From Scatomonas sp963928055 (GTDB lineage Bacteria; Bacillota; Clostridia; Lachnospirales; Lachnospiraceae), in NCBI GenBank assembly GCA_963928055.1, contig CAWVDN010000003.1:124001-188000 (forward strand): a stretch of 64,000 bases of DNA, written 5' to 3'. Of the stretch, positions 8,313 to 16,483 are shown one piece after another (positions within the stretch are counted from its first letter, which is position 1; each line of letters opens with the position of its first letter). A program made the translations under genes and the position numbers. Below the pieces are notes generated by a model that had not been told where the DNA came from, did no database searches, and saw nothing but the letters and a program-made list of their open reading frames with translations.

Positions 8313-9299
8313 TTATACTTCCAGGAAATCCACGAAGCGCTCCTCCGCCAGGTCCGCTTCGGTGATGCGCAGGGTCCGCCCGGTGAGATCCTCCACGGCC
8401 TGTACCAGGTGCAGGGCGTCGATGCCGTATTTTTTCATCAGATACATCTTGGAGGCTCCGTGGGGGTAGCCCGGCAGGCCGATCTTCCGCAGCCGGCAGC
8501 CGATGCCGTTTTCCGCGATCATCTCGGAAACCGCGCTGGAAAGACCGCCGATCTCGTACTGGTTTTCGATGGTGATCACTCCGTATTTCGTCTTTTTCAG
8601 AGCCTCCAGGATGGTGGGATCCGTAAAAGGCTTCAGGGTGGATACGTGCATATGCTGGATGGAGAGCCCTTTTTCCTTCAGGGCCTGGGTGGCCCGCATG
8701 GCCTCCTCGGTACAGATGCTGGAGGACAGGATCAGGATATCGTCTCCCCGGCTCAGGACCCGGGCCCGGTTAAATTCCATGGGCTGGTCCGCCGGGAAAA
8801 GCCGGGGCACTTCCTTCCGCAGCATACGGATAAAGACAGGGCCCTTCCGCTCCCAGGCCAGATCCAGGACGCCCTCGATCTCTGTGGCGTCGCCGATATC
8901 AAAAATCGTCATGTTGGGAACGGTCCGCAGGACGCCCACATCGTTGATGGACTGATGGGTGACGCCTCCGGGGGTGGTGATGCCGGGCACAAAGCCTACA
9001 AAGACCACCGGCAGGTTGGGGTAGGCCACGCTCATCTCCAGCTGGTCCAGGATCCGCCGGTACAGGAATACGGCGAAGGTGTGCAGGAAGGGCCGGTAGC
9101 CCTCCCTGGCCAGGCCCGCGGCCCAGGAGCACATATTCTGCTCGGCGATGCCCATGGTCAGGTACCGGTCCGGATAGACGGCCCGGAATTTCTTTACCTC
9201 GCAGGAGGAGCCCAGGTCCGCGGAAAGCACCAGGACCTCCGGATGTTCTCCGGCGAAGCGGATCATATTTTTTTCGTGGGTATTTACTTCGATCTTCAT
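8313..9299 (-). CDS. Transketolase, C-terminal (small) subunit
   Basis: The 328-residue protein covers the pyrimidine-binding and C-terminal domains of a split transketolase. The N-terminal half is the adjacent 9312-10217 gene, 12 bases upstream. Typical features are RFAGEHPEVLVLSADLG, GIAEQNMCSWAAGLAREGYRPF (the Glu that activates thiamine pyrophosphate) and VTHQSINDVGVLRTVPNM. Split transketolases are common in Firmicutes and archaea. Several serve in peripheral sugar pathways, such as apulose-4-phosphate transketolase, rather than the pentose-phosphate cycle. Its position beside a sugar importer and a BMC operon suggests such a role. The exact donor and acceptor cannot be read from sequence. 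Confidence 0.85.
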   Translation of the reverse strand: MKIEVNTHEKNMIRFAGEHPEVLVLSADLGSSCEVKKFRAVYPDRYLTMGIAEQNMCSWAAGLAREGYRPFLHTFAVFLYRRILDQLEMSVAYPNLPVVFVGFVPGITTPGGVTHQSINDVGVLRTVPNMTIFDIGDATEIEGVLDLAWERKGPVFIRMLRKEVPRLFPADQPMEFNRARVLSRGDDILILSSSICTEEAMRATQALKEKGLSIQHMHVSTLKPFTDPTILEALKKTKYGVITIENQYEIGGLSSAVSEMIAENGIGCRLRKIGLPGYPHGASKMYLMKKYGIDALHLVQAVEDLTGRTLRITEADLAEERFVDFLEV

Positions 9300-9311
9300 T
9301 GTCCGTCCCTC

Positions 9312-10217
9312 CTACATTTCGTCATAGATTTTCTGAAACTCGGGTTTCTCGGCCTCGGAGATCCGCACAAAGTGCAGGAAGGGCCATCTCTTTTTCAGAG
9401 GCGGAACGCCGGTGCAGCCGCTGGTCCGGCAGATGACGGCCAGGGGTTTTCCGGGATGCTCGCTCCGGCAGGCCTTTACCACGGCGTCCACATCGTGTCC
9501 GTCGCAGGTGACGGGGAAGGCTCCGAAGGAGCGGAACCGGTCCTCCAGGGGCTCCTCGGTCATCTGATCCTCTATGGCGCCCTCCACCTGCTGGCCGTTG
9601 GCGTCAATGACCATGATAAAGTTGTCCAGCTTGTAGTAACCGGCGGCCTGGACGCATTCCCAGGTCTGGCCTTCCTGGAGTTCTCCGTCTCCCATGAGGC
9701 AGTACACCAGCCCGGTTTCCCCTTTCATTTTGCGGGCGTGGGCGGTTCCGGCGGCGATGGACACGGTGATGCCCAGGGACCCGGCGGTGTTCTCGAATCC
9801 CGGGGAGTGCTCGGCGCCGATCATTTCCATGTTCCAGCCGTCCACATTGAATTTTTCCAGGGCGGCGGGGGACAGCCTTCCCACGGCCGCCAGAGCGCAG
9901 TAGATCACAGAGGCGTAATGGCAGCAGGAGACAAAGAAGCGGTCCTTGTCCGGAGCGTGCTGGCCGTGATAGGCGCTGCCCCGCTGGTAGTCCATGTTGT
10001 CAGGGCCGGGAACTCCCGGGAAGGGGATGGCGTCCCACTGGCCCACGGAGGGGCCCAGGTTCAGGATCTGGGTGTACAGGGCGGCGATGATCTCCGCGGA
10101 GGAGCAGGCCTGGGCCAGATAGCAGCCGCCGCTCTGGATGGCGATCCCCAGGATCTGCTTGCGGATCTGCTGGGCAATTTCCCGGGTCTCGGATGTGGTA
10201 TATTTTTTACTTTCCAT
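9312..10217 (-). CDS. Transketolase, N-terminal (large, thiamine-diphosphate-binding) subunit
   Basis: The 301-residue protein contains the thiamine-diphosphate/metal motif GDGELQEGQTWE ending in an Asn within VIDANGQQ. It also has GSAYHGQHAPDKDRFFVS and RLSPAALEKFNVDG, typical of split transketolases. ATG 10217 follows AAAGGAGTG. A minus-strand promoter with TATAAT at 10265-10260 lies just upstream, divergent from the rbsD/fucU-like gene. It forms a functional enzyme only with the 8313-9299 product. Transketolases can accept short aldehydes such as glycolaldehyde, a possible product of the nearby aldolase; this is inference. Confidence 0.85.
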   Translation of the reverse strand: MESKKYTTSETREIAQQIRKQILGIAIQSGGCYLAQACSSAEIIAALYTQILNLGPSVGQWDAIPFPGVPGPDNMDYQRGSAYHGQHAPDKDRFFVSCCHYASVIYCALAAVGRLSPAALEKFNVDGWNMEMIGAEHSPGFENTAGSLGITVSIAAGTAHARKMKGETGLVYCLMGDGELQEGQTWECVQAAGYYKLDNFIMVIDANGQQVEGAIEDQMTEEPLEDRFRSFGAFPVTCDGHDVDAVVKACRSEHPGKPLAVICRTSGCTGVPPLKKRWPFLHFVRISEAEKPEFQKIYDEM

Positions 10218-10259
10218 AAAAATGCACTCCTTTCTGCAAAAAAATGCTCATTTAGTCAC

Positions 10260-10288
10260 ATTATACCAAATCCGGCGGGAAATGAACA
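10260..10288 (-). promoter_or_regulatory. Promoter for the split transketolase operon
   Basis: On the minus strand the -10 is TATAAT (10265-10260), preceded by TG as an extended -10. A weak -35 TGTTCA (10288-10283) lies 17 bases away. Confidence 0.55.
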
Positions 10289-10311
10289 GTCTGGTTTGTT
10301 AAATTTTCTGA

Positions 10312-10320
10312 TGCTATACT
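10312..10320 (+). promoter_or_regulatory. Extended -10 promoter for the rbsD/fucU-like gene
   Basis: TGCTATACT is a good extended -10, about 38 bases ahead of ATG 10358. No good -35 is visible 17 bases upstream. The promoter diverges from that of the transketolase genes. Confidence 0.45.
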
Positions 10321-10357
10321 GGAACCAATCTTTATTATAGAAAGGACGGACAGAGTT

Positions 10358-10795
10358 ATGCTGAAAGGGATTCCTCCGGTGCTCTCACCGGAATTGTTAA
10401 AAGTGCTGGCGGAGATGGGCCATGGAGATACCATCGTCATCGGGGACGCCAATTTTGCCGCGGCCTCCATGGCAAAGGACAGTATCCTGGTACGCTGCGA
10501 CGGAGTCCGGGCCACAGAGATCATGGACGCCATCCTGACCCTGATGCCGCTGGACACCTTCGTGGAGGATCCGGTGCTGATCATGGACAAAGAGGCCCGG
10601 GACGCGGATCTGGAATGCCCGGTGTGGGACGAGTTTAAAGCCATTGTGGCGAAGCACGACCCGCGGGGAGCCGATGCCTGCGCCATGATCCCCCGGGGAA
10701 AGTTCTACACCATGGCAAAAAACGCCTACTGTGTAGTGGCTACTACGGAGACGGCTTTCTATGCCTGCAGCATTCTGCAGAAGGGCTGTCTGTAA
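10358..10795 (+). CDS. RbsD/FucU-type sugar mutarotase
   Basis: The 145-residue protein matches RbsD/FucU over its whole length, with LKGIPPVLSPELLKVLAEMGHGD at the N-terminus (His in MGHGD) and the C-terminal KNAYCVVATTETAFYACSILQKG. These cytoplasmic enzymes interconvert sugar anomers or ring forms (ribose pyranose/furanose, fucose alpha/beta) so that imported sugar reaches the form used by the next enzyme. It stands directly before a ribose-type importer, so it probably supplies the correct anomer to the C1 kinase at 15227-16444. RBS AGAAAGGA. A terminator at 10856-10885 separates it from the importer genes. Confidence 0.85.
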   Translation: MLKGIPPVLSPELLKVLAEMGHGDTIVIGDANFAAASMAKDSILVRCDGVRATEIMDAILTLMPLDTFVEDPVLIMDKEARDADLECPVWDEFKAIVAKHDPRGADACAMIPRGKFYTMAKNAYCVVATTETAFYACSILQKGCL

Positions 10796-10855
10796 GGAAA
10801 AACCACAAAAAAGCAAATCAGCAGTGGAAGCAGTGGAAGATCCTGAAAAAAATGA

Positions 10856-10885
10856 CGGCGGGCTCCGGAGAGGGCCCGCCGCTTT
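10856..10885 (+). terminator. Terminator after the rbsD/fucU-like gene
   Basis: CGGCGGGC pairs with GGCCCGCCG across a short loop and is followed by CTTTT. Confidence 0.65.
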
Positions 10886-10959
10886 TGGAAATTCTGCATA
10901 AGAATTGTGTGTGAAAAAACAAAAAATACAAAAAAAACAAAAATAATGTGGGGATTTCT

Positions 10960-10987
10960 ATTTACAAATTTGGTTAAAAATGATACT
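10960..10987 (+). promoter_or_regulatory. Promoter for the sugar-binding protein gene
   Basis: TTTACA (10960-10965), a 16-base spacer and GATACT (10982-10987), inside an A/T-rich stretch. Transcription would begin near 10994, giving a short leader to ATG 11041. Confidence 0.55.
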
Positions 10988-11040
10988 ATGGACACATCGA
11001 GATCGATAATATTGTAAGAATCACCAAAGGAGGATGAAAG

Positions 11041-12288
11041 ATGAAGAGAAAAATGATCGCAACTATGTTGGCAGCAGCCATGGCACTGAGTCTTACAGCC
11101 TGCGGCGGCGGAGACTCCAGCTCATCCAGCTCAGGCGGCGATGATGGAGCGGCGACCACCAGCTCCGGTTCCGGAACGGAAGAGGACAGCTCCGCTGATT
11201 CCGACAGCGGCGCTGAGACCACCGGCGATGTGGAATCCCCGGTAGCCGGCAAAAAGATCGCCTACATCATGCTCATGAGCCCGGCAACCATTTTCCAGAT
11301 GTGGTCCGATTCCTTTGAGGAGACCGCTGAGAAGCTGGGAATGACCGCCGACACCTTCTTCTGCGCGGACAACGCGGAGACCTGGCAGAGCACCATTGAG
11401 CAGTGCGCCCAGGGCGGATACGACGGACTGATGGTTTCCCACGGCGGCCAGGAGTACGCATGGGATTTCCTCAGCGGCATTCTGGAGCAGTATCCGGATC
11501 TGAAGATCGTTACTTTTGATACCCCGTTCAAAGACGCCAACGGCGAGACCGCCAAGATCGAGGGCGTTACCCAGTTCTTCCAGAGAGACGCCGGCTTTGC
11601 CGAGGATCTGCTGGAGTACCTGATGGCTCTGCCCGAGAACGCTGAGAAGGTAGAGGCAGGCGAACCTCTGAACATCCTGCAGGTACAGCAGGGCGCCGGC
11701 TACAACAGCCCCTTCGACCGCCGTCAGACCGGCTATCAGCCCTATGAAGACGAAGGCAAGATCGTTACCGTTGAGCGGATTGCTCCCACCGACGATCAGA
11801 ACGCTACGCAGTCCATGCGTGACGTTATGACCGCTACTCTGGCGAAGTACACCGACGATGAGATCGATGGAATCTGGTGCTGCTACGACGCATACGCGCA
11901 GGGCGTATACCAGGCTCTGGCAGAGCAGGGACGCGACATCCCCATGGTATCTGTAGATATCTCCAACGAGGATATCCAGTTCATGCAGGAGGAAGGCTCC
12001 CAGTGGAAAGCCTGCGCAACCACCAACTGGACTCTGAACGGCGAGTTCGCATGCCGTGTTCTGGCTCTTGAGCTGGCAGATCAGTACGAAGACATCGCCG
12101 CGGCATCCTGCTACTATGAGGATATCGGCGACTGGCTGGAGATCCCGTCCAGCATCATCACGCAGGAGCAGGTAACCTCCAAGGAAGGCATCACCATTGA
12201 GAATGTCGGCGAAGTAGCAGACGCAAGCTACAGCGACACCTCCTGGATGCCCACCTGTGACTGGATGGTTGAGCTTCTGGGCCGCTGA
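11041..12288 (+). CDS. Sugar ABC transporter substrate-binding lipoprotein (ribose/galactose type)
   Basis: The 415-residue lipoprotein has a signal ending LSLTAC, with lipid-modified Cys21. A Gly/Ser/acid-rich linker follows to about residue 75, then a periplasmic-binding-protein fold of the RbsB type (IAYIMLMSPATIFQMWSDSFEETAEKLG). It would capture the sugar outside the cell and deliver it to the RbsA/RbsC-type pair encoded next. Codon use is strongly biased to preferred codons, as for a highly expressed gene. RBS AAAGGAGGA. A stable hairpin between this gene and the ATPase gene (12334-12367) suggests that the binding protein is made in excess. Confidence 0.88.
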   Translation: MKRKMIATMLAAAMALSLTACGGGDSSSSSSGGDDGAATTSSGSGTEEDSSADSDSGAETTGDVESPVAGKKIAYIMLMSPATIFQMWSDSFEETAEKLGMTADTFFCADNAETWQSTIEQCAQGGYDGLMVSHGGQEYAWDFLSGILEQYPDLKIVTFDTPFKDANGETAKIEGVTQFFQRDAGFAEDLLEYLMALPENAEKVEAGEPLNILQVQQGAGYNSPFDRRQTGYQPYEDEGKIVTVERIAPTDDQNATQSMRDVMTATLAKYTDDEIDGIWCCYDAYAQGVYQALAEQGRDIPMVSVDISNEDIQFMQEEGSQWKACATTNWTLNGEFACRVLALELADQYEDIAAASCYYEDIGDWLEIPSSIITQEQVTSKEGITIENVGEVADASYSDTSWMPTCDWMVELLGR

Positions 12289-12333
12289 TCCGAGTTCGGA
12301 CTACTCCTGAATTATTAGAAAGCATTTAATGTT

Positions 12334-12367
12334 CATGGGACGCCGGAGACCCCTCCGGTGTCCCATG
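12334..12367 (+). terminator. Intercistronic hairpin, partial terminator or mRNA stabiliser
   Basis: Arms CATGGGACGCCGGAG (12334-12348) and CTCCGGTGTCCCATG (12353-12367) have one imperfect pair. No T run follows, so read-through into the ATPase gene is expected. Confidence 0.6.
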
Positions 12368-12413
12368 ATTTCAGATTAACTCAGAAACGAACGAGAACGG
12401 AGTTGTGGAAATT

Positions 12414-13943
12414 ATGGATAAAATTACACTTGGAACCAGAAAAGTTTCCATCGAGTTCCCTGGCGTGAAGGCACTCTCTGATGTTGATTTCGAGGTCAGC
12501 ACTGGTATGATTCATGCTGTTATGGGTGCCAACGGCGCCGGTAAATCCACCCTGATGAAGGTCATTGCCGGCTCGAATCCGGGCTATACCGGTGACGTTC
12601 TGTATAACGGCCAGCCAGTAGAGGTGCGCAACCCCATGGCGGCGAAAAAACTGGGTATCCAGATCGTGTACCAGGAAGTCGATACCGCCCTGATGCCCAA
12701 CCTGACCGTGGCGGAAAACGTTATGTTCAACGACGTGGTCATGAACATGAAAGGCAAACTTTTTGTAAATTACGGCAGGCTGCGCCGGGAGGCCAAAGAG
12801 GTCTTAAAGCAGCTGAAGATCGATATTGATGTGCGCCAGATCTGCGGAAAGCTTTCCCTGGCGCAGAAACAGATGGTTCTGATCGCCCGGGCGATCCAGA
12901 ACTCCTGTAATTTCCTGATCCTGGACGAGCCTACGGCGCCCCTGTCCGATACGGAGACAGAGGAACTGTTCCGGGTCGTAAGACATTTAAGAGAAACGCA
13001 GAATATTGCCATTATCTTTATCACCCACCGGATCCAGGAGGTCCTGCAGATCTGTGACAGCTACACAGTCATGCGGAACGGAGCGGTGGTGGATACTACC
13101 CCCATCACCAAGGAGACGACCTCCAAGGAGATCGTCGAGAAGATGCTGGGACGTTCATTTGAAGAAAACTTCCCCAAGGAAGTCTGCGAGATCGGCGAAA
13201 AGGCCCTGGTGGTAGAACACCTTACCGAGCGGGAGGGCCGTGTAAAGGATATCAATCTGTATGTCCGCAAGGGCGAGATCGTAGGCCTGGCCGGCCTGGT
13301 AGGCGGCGGCAAGACGGAGCTCTGCAAGACTCTGTTCGGCGCTTACAAGAAGTCTTCCGGAAAGATCACCTTAAATGGAAAAGAGCTGAAGATCAGCACT
13401 CCCTCCGACGCGGTCAGGAACCGTATGGCCCTGGTGCCGGAGGAGCGGCGTAAGGAGGGCGTTCTGGTGGCGGAGACCGTTACCTTCAACCTGGCGGCGG
13501 CCTGCCTGTCCCGGTTCTGTAAGCTGAGCTTTGTCAACACCAGAGCTACCGCCAGGAACGCTGAGAAGTTTGTGAAGGAGCTGGGGATCAAGACTCCTTC
13601 CGTCCGTCAGAAGGTTGCTTTCCTGTCCGGCGGAAACCAGCAGAAGGTGGTCGTCGGCAAGTGGCTGGCGGCAGACTGCGACGTCTATATCTTTGACGAG
13701 CCCACCAAGGGCGTGGATGTAGGCGCCAAGCAGGAGATCTTCCGCCTGATCAACGACATCGCCAAAGCCGGAAACTGTGTGATCTACGCCACCTGCGAGA
13801 ACTCCGAGCTGCTGTCCATCACGGACCGCATGTACGTTATGTTCGACGGCAGGATCACCGCCGAGCTGGAGACAGCCAAGACCAACGAGCCGGAGATCAT
13901 GCATTATGCCACTGGTTCTACGGAAGCATACGCTGCCGGCTGA
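12414..13943 (+). CDS. Sugar ABC transporter ATPase with two nucleotide-binding domains (RbsA type)
   Basis: The 509-residue protein has two fused ATPase domains. The first has Walker A GANGAGKST, signature LSLAQKQ and Walker B FLILDEPTAPL. The second has the diverged Walker A GLVGGGKTEL, LSGGNQQKVVVGKWL and VYIFDEPTKGVDVG. This is the RbsA/MglA architecture of carbohydrate importers, with an asymmetric second site. A GTG 9 bases upstream is in frame, but it sits 2 bases from the ribosome site ACGGAG, so ATG 12414 is the better start. It works with the binding lipoprotein before it and the permease after it. Confidence 0.9.
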   Translation: MDKITLGTRKVSIEFPGVKALSDVDFEVSTGMIHAVMGANGAGKSTLMKVIAGSNPGYTGDVLYNGQPVEVRNPMAAKKLGIQIVYQEVDTALMPNLTVAENVMFNDVVMNMKGKLFVNYGRLRREAKEVLKQLKIDIDVRQICGKLSLAQKQMVLIARAIQNSCNFLILDEPTAPLSDTETEELFRVVRHLRETQNIAIIFITHRIQEVLQICDSYTVMRNGAVVDTTPITKETTSKEIVEKMLGRSFEENFPKEVCEIGEKALVVEHLTEREGRVKDINLYVRKGEIVGLAGLVGGGKTELCKTLFGAYKKSSGKITLNGKELKISTPSDAVRNRMALVPEERRKEGVLVAETVTFNLAAACLSRFCKLSFVNTRATARNAEKFVKELGIKTPSVRQKVAFLSGGNQQKVVVGKWLAADCDVYIFDEPTKGVDVGAKQEIFRLINDIAKAGNCVIYATCENSELLSITDRMYVMFDGRITAELETAKTNEPEIMHYATGSTEAYAAG

Positions 13944-13981
13944 CCGAATCAAGACTTTCCCTAACACTGGAGGAATTTAAA

Positions 13982-14986
13982 ATGCAGACAACAAGTAGAA
14001 GTAAAGCAAAGTTATTGGTGGACTGGGCTGCCGTCGTGATCCTGATCCTTTCGGTGGTGGTCTTTACGGCTATGAGAGGCACCGCGTTCTTCTCCATCGC
14101 CAACCTGATCAATATCTTAAGGGCCATGTCCACAGTTACCATCTTCGCTCTGGCCGCCACGGTTTCCATGGCGCCGGACGGCTTCGATATGGCAGCCGGA
14201 ACCCTGGGATCCTTCTGTGCCTACGTGTTCGCGTCCCTGTTCCTGTGGTTCAACATGCCCCTGTGGCTGTCCATCGTGCTGACCATCGTTTTCGCCATGG
14301 TCATGTACCTGCTGAACATGTTCCTGATCCTTGTATGTAAGGTTCCGGATATGCTGGCCACCTGCGCTCTGCAGTTCGTACACCAGGGCCTGGGCCTTGC
14401 CTACACCGGCGGCGGCGCTATTTCCGCCGGCATGAGCACCGCGGGCTGGGCAGCTGCTCTGAAGGGCGGCGACGACGCGCCTCTCCGCAGCGGCTGGTCC
14501 GAGGCTTCCCAGAACATCGGCAAATCTCCCTACATCATCATCATCATGCTGATCTGCGTGGCGGTTTGCTTCATCCTTCTGGAGAGAACCAAATACGGAC
14601 GTTACCTGTACGCCATGGGCGGAAACAAGACAGCGGCCAAGCTGTCCGGTATCAATGTCAAGAAGATGCGTTTTATGGCCGGTATGTTCGCGGCGGCCTT
14701 TATCGCCATCGGCGGTATCGTGGTCTGCTCCCGTAACTCCGCGGCCCAGGTAAACGGATCCGACAGCTACCTGATGACTTCTCTGGCAGCCGTGTTCATC
14801 GGACGTTCCATTGGCGGACGTGAAAAATACAATGCCATCGGTACGGCCATCGGAGCTCTGCTGATCTCCACGCTGGAAAATGGTATGACCATGTGCGGCG
14901 TTCCGTATTACATCCTGCCGGCTATGAAGGGCGCGGTTCTCTGCCTGGCCCTGGTAGCTGCGTATATTACAACCAAAGAGGATTAA
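13982..14986 (+). CDS. Sugar ABC transporter permease (RbsC type)
   Basis: The 334-residue protein has 8-10 hydrophobic segments and the family motif near residues 215-235 (MGGNKTAAKLSGINVKKMRF), where the permease contacts the ATPase. It is shorter by a few tens of residues than some RbsC proteins but complete. RBS GGAGGAA. It is the last gene of the importer set. Two hairpins follow (15022-15058 and about 15069-15088) before the promoter of the kinase gene. Confidence 0.9.
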   Translation: MQTTSRSKAKLLVDWAAVVILILSVVVFTAMRGTAFFSIANLINILRAMSTVTIFALAATVSMAPDGFDMAAGTLGSFCAYVFASLFLWFNMPLWLSIVLTIVFAMVMYLLNMFLILVCKVPDMLATCALQFVHQGLGLAYTGGGAISAGMSTAGWAAALKGGDDAPLRSGWSEASQNIGKSPYIIIIMLICVAVCFILLERTKYGRYLYAMGGNKTAAKLSGINVKKMRFMAGMFAAAFIAIGGIVVCSRNSAAQVNGSDSYLMTSLAAVFIGRSIGGREKYNAIGTAIGALLISTLENGMTMCGVPYYILPAMKGAVLCLALVAAYITTKED

Positions 14987-15021
14987 ATCTTCCGCTTATC
15001 CGGAGGATCCGAAGAGAAACC

Positions 15022-15058
15022 AAACAGGGCGCTGTGACATGGAAACAGCGCCCTGTTT
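15022..15058 (+). terminator. Hairpin after the importer operon
   Basis: Perfect 14-base arms AAACAGGGCGCTGT and ACAGCGCCCTGTTT flank a 9-base loop. The T run is weak, so it may be a partial terminator. Confidence 0.6.
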
Positions 15059-15115
15059 CAGGCTGGAGCCGCAGGAGGGACCCTGCGGAAATGTGTGACT
15101 ATTTTTTGTGATTTG

Positions 15116-15144
15116 TTGACTTTTTTCCGTTTTTGTTTTACAAT
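15116..15144 (+). promoter_or_regulatory. Sigma-A promoter for the kinase-isomerase pair
   Basis: TTGACT (15116-15121), a 17-base T-rich spacer and TACAAT (15139-15144). A leader of about 75 bases precedes ATG 15227. No SAM riboswitch fold is visible in it. Confidence 0.75.
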
Positions 15145-15226
15145 CAATAGTAAGATGCAGAGACATTTCTGCCTGGAGAAAACGGTTGATAAAAAGTATG
15201 AAGCAGCGAGAAAAGGAGATGGAAAT

Positions 15227-16444
15227 ATGGCAAGCTTTGATACTTATTTTCTGATGAAAGAAGAGGACGTCATCGAGTACGCGAAGGTGAAGGTGCCCCA
15301 GAAAGACTGGGATCCGTCCACCATGGAATGCAAGGAGATCGGCGACGGAAATCTGAACTATGTGTTTAAGGTAAAGGACGCCAAAGGCCACAGCGTCATC
15401 GTGAAGCAGGCCGGTGTGGAGCTCCGTATCTCCAAGGAGATGAAGATCGACACCGACAGGAACCGGGTGGAGTCCGAGATCCTGATGCTGTACGGAAAAC
15501 TGGCCCCCGGCCTGGTACCGGAGATCTACAATTACGACACCGTCATGTGCGCCTGCTGCATGGAGGATCTTTCGGATCACGAAGTGATGCGGACCGCCAT
15601 GATGGAGCACAAGATCTTCCCGAAATTCGCGGAGGACATCTCCACCTATATGGCCCGGGTGCTCATGGGGACCACCGATGTGGTCATGGATCACCAGGAG
15701 AAGAAAAAACTGCAGAAGAAGTTTATCTCCCCGGACCTCTGCGATATCACGGAGCAGCTGGTGTACACGGAGCCCTACAATGACGAGCGGGGCCGCAACA
15801 ACGTTTTCCCGCCCAACGCCGAGTTCGTAAAAGAGAAGCTTTATGAGGACGAGGAGCTGCATCTGGAAGTGGCCAAGCTGAAAATGGATTTCATGACCAG
15901 AGCCCAGTCCCTGATCCACGGGGATCTGCACACCGGTTCGATCTTCATCAATGAGGAGAGCACCATTGTTTTCGATCCGGAGTTCTGCATGTACGGCCCC
16001 ATGGGATACGACATCGGCAACGTCGTGGCCAACATGATCTTTGCCTGGTGCAGCGGGGACGCCGCCGGAGATGAGAAGTTCTGCCAGTGGGTGGAATCCG
16101 TCATCGCGGATGTGGTGAACCTGACCATGGACAAGATGAGCAGATATTATGACGAGCACGTGACGGATACCATGTGCAAGACCAAGGGCTTTAAGGACTG
16201 GTATATGAAGTCCATCCTGGAAGATACCGCCGGCGTCACCGGACTGGAGCTGATCCGCCGGATCGTGGGCATGGCCAACGTAAAAGATATCACCACCATC
16301 CAGGACGAAAAAGTCCGGGCAAGAGCGGAGCGGATCTGCATCACCGCCGCCATCGACTATATCAAGAACCGGAGCAGCAAAGCCTGCGGCAAGTGTTTCC
16401 TGAACACCCTGAAGGACGCTGTGAAGACGGTAGACCAGCAGTAA
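15227..16444 (+). CDS. mtnK: 5-methylthioribose kinase family protein (5-deoxypentose C1 kinase)
   Basis: The 405-residue protein aligns with MtnK along its length: EIGDGNLNYVFKV (residues 37-49), NRVESEILML, catalytic HGDLHTGS (231-238, Asp233), and metal-binding DPEF (Asp250, Glu252) before YGPMGYDIGN. MtnK phosphorylates the C1 hydroxyl of 5-methylthioribose; close relatives may take 5-deoxyribose. The true start is ATG 15227 behind AAAAGGAGA; an in-frame TTG far upstream lies inside the promoter. It lies 39 bases before the mtnA-like gene. Nothing in the sequence tells methylthioribose from deoxyribose or another pentose. A dedicated importer and mutarotase nearby argue for an external sugar rather than recycled methylthioadenosine. 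Confidence 0.85.
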   Translation: MASFDTYFLMKEEDVIEYAKVKVPQKDWDPSTMECKEIGDGNLNYVFKVKDAKGHSVIVKQAGVELRISKEMKIDTDRNRVESEILMLYGKLAPGLVPEIYNYDTVMCACCMEDLSDHEVMRTAMMEHKIFPKFAEDISTYMARVLMGTTDVVMDHQEKKKLQKKFISPDLCDITEQLVYTEPYNDERGRNNVFPPNAEFVKEKLYEDEELHLEVAKLKMDFMTRAQSLIHGDLHTGSIFINEESTIVFDPEFCMYGPMGYDIGNVVANMIFAWCSGDAAGDEKFCQWVESVIADVVNLTMDKMSRYYDEHVTDTMCKTKGFKDWYMKSILEDTAGVTGLELIRRIVGMANVKDITTIQDEKVRARAERICITAAIDYIKNRSSKACGKCFLNTLKDAVKTVDQQ

Positions 16445-16483
16445 AGAAAAAGGAAAGAAGAAACAGAAAGGAGATCATCCGAC

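Noticed and set aside
8292..10340. 682-codon open frame on the plus strand opposite the transketolase genes
   Set aside because: Both transketolase halves are clear on the minus strand; this frame is a codon-bias shadow.
15145..15226. SAM riboswitch ahead of the mtnK-like gene
   Set aside because: The leader is too short and lacks the conserved junction and pseudoknot parts.
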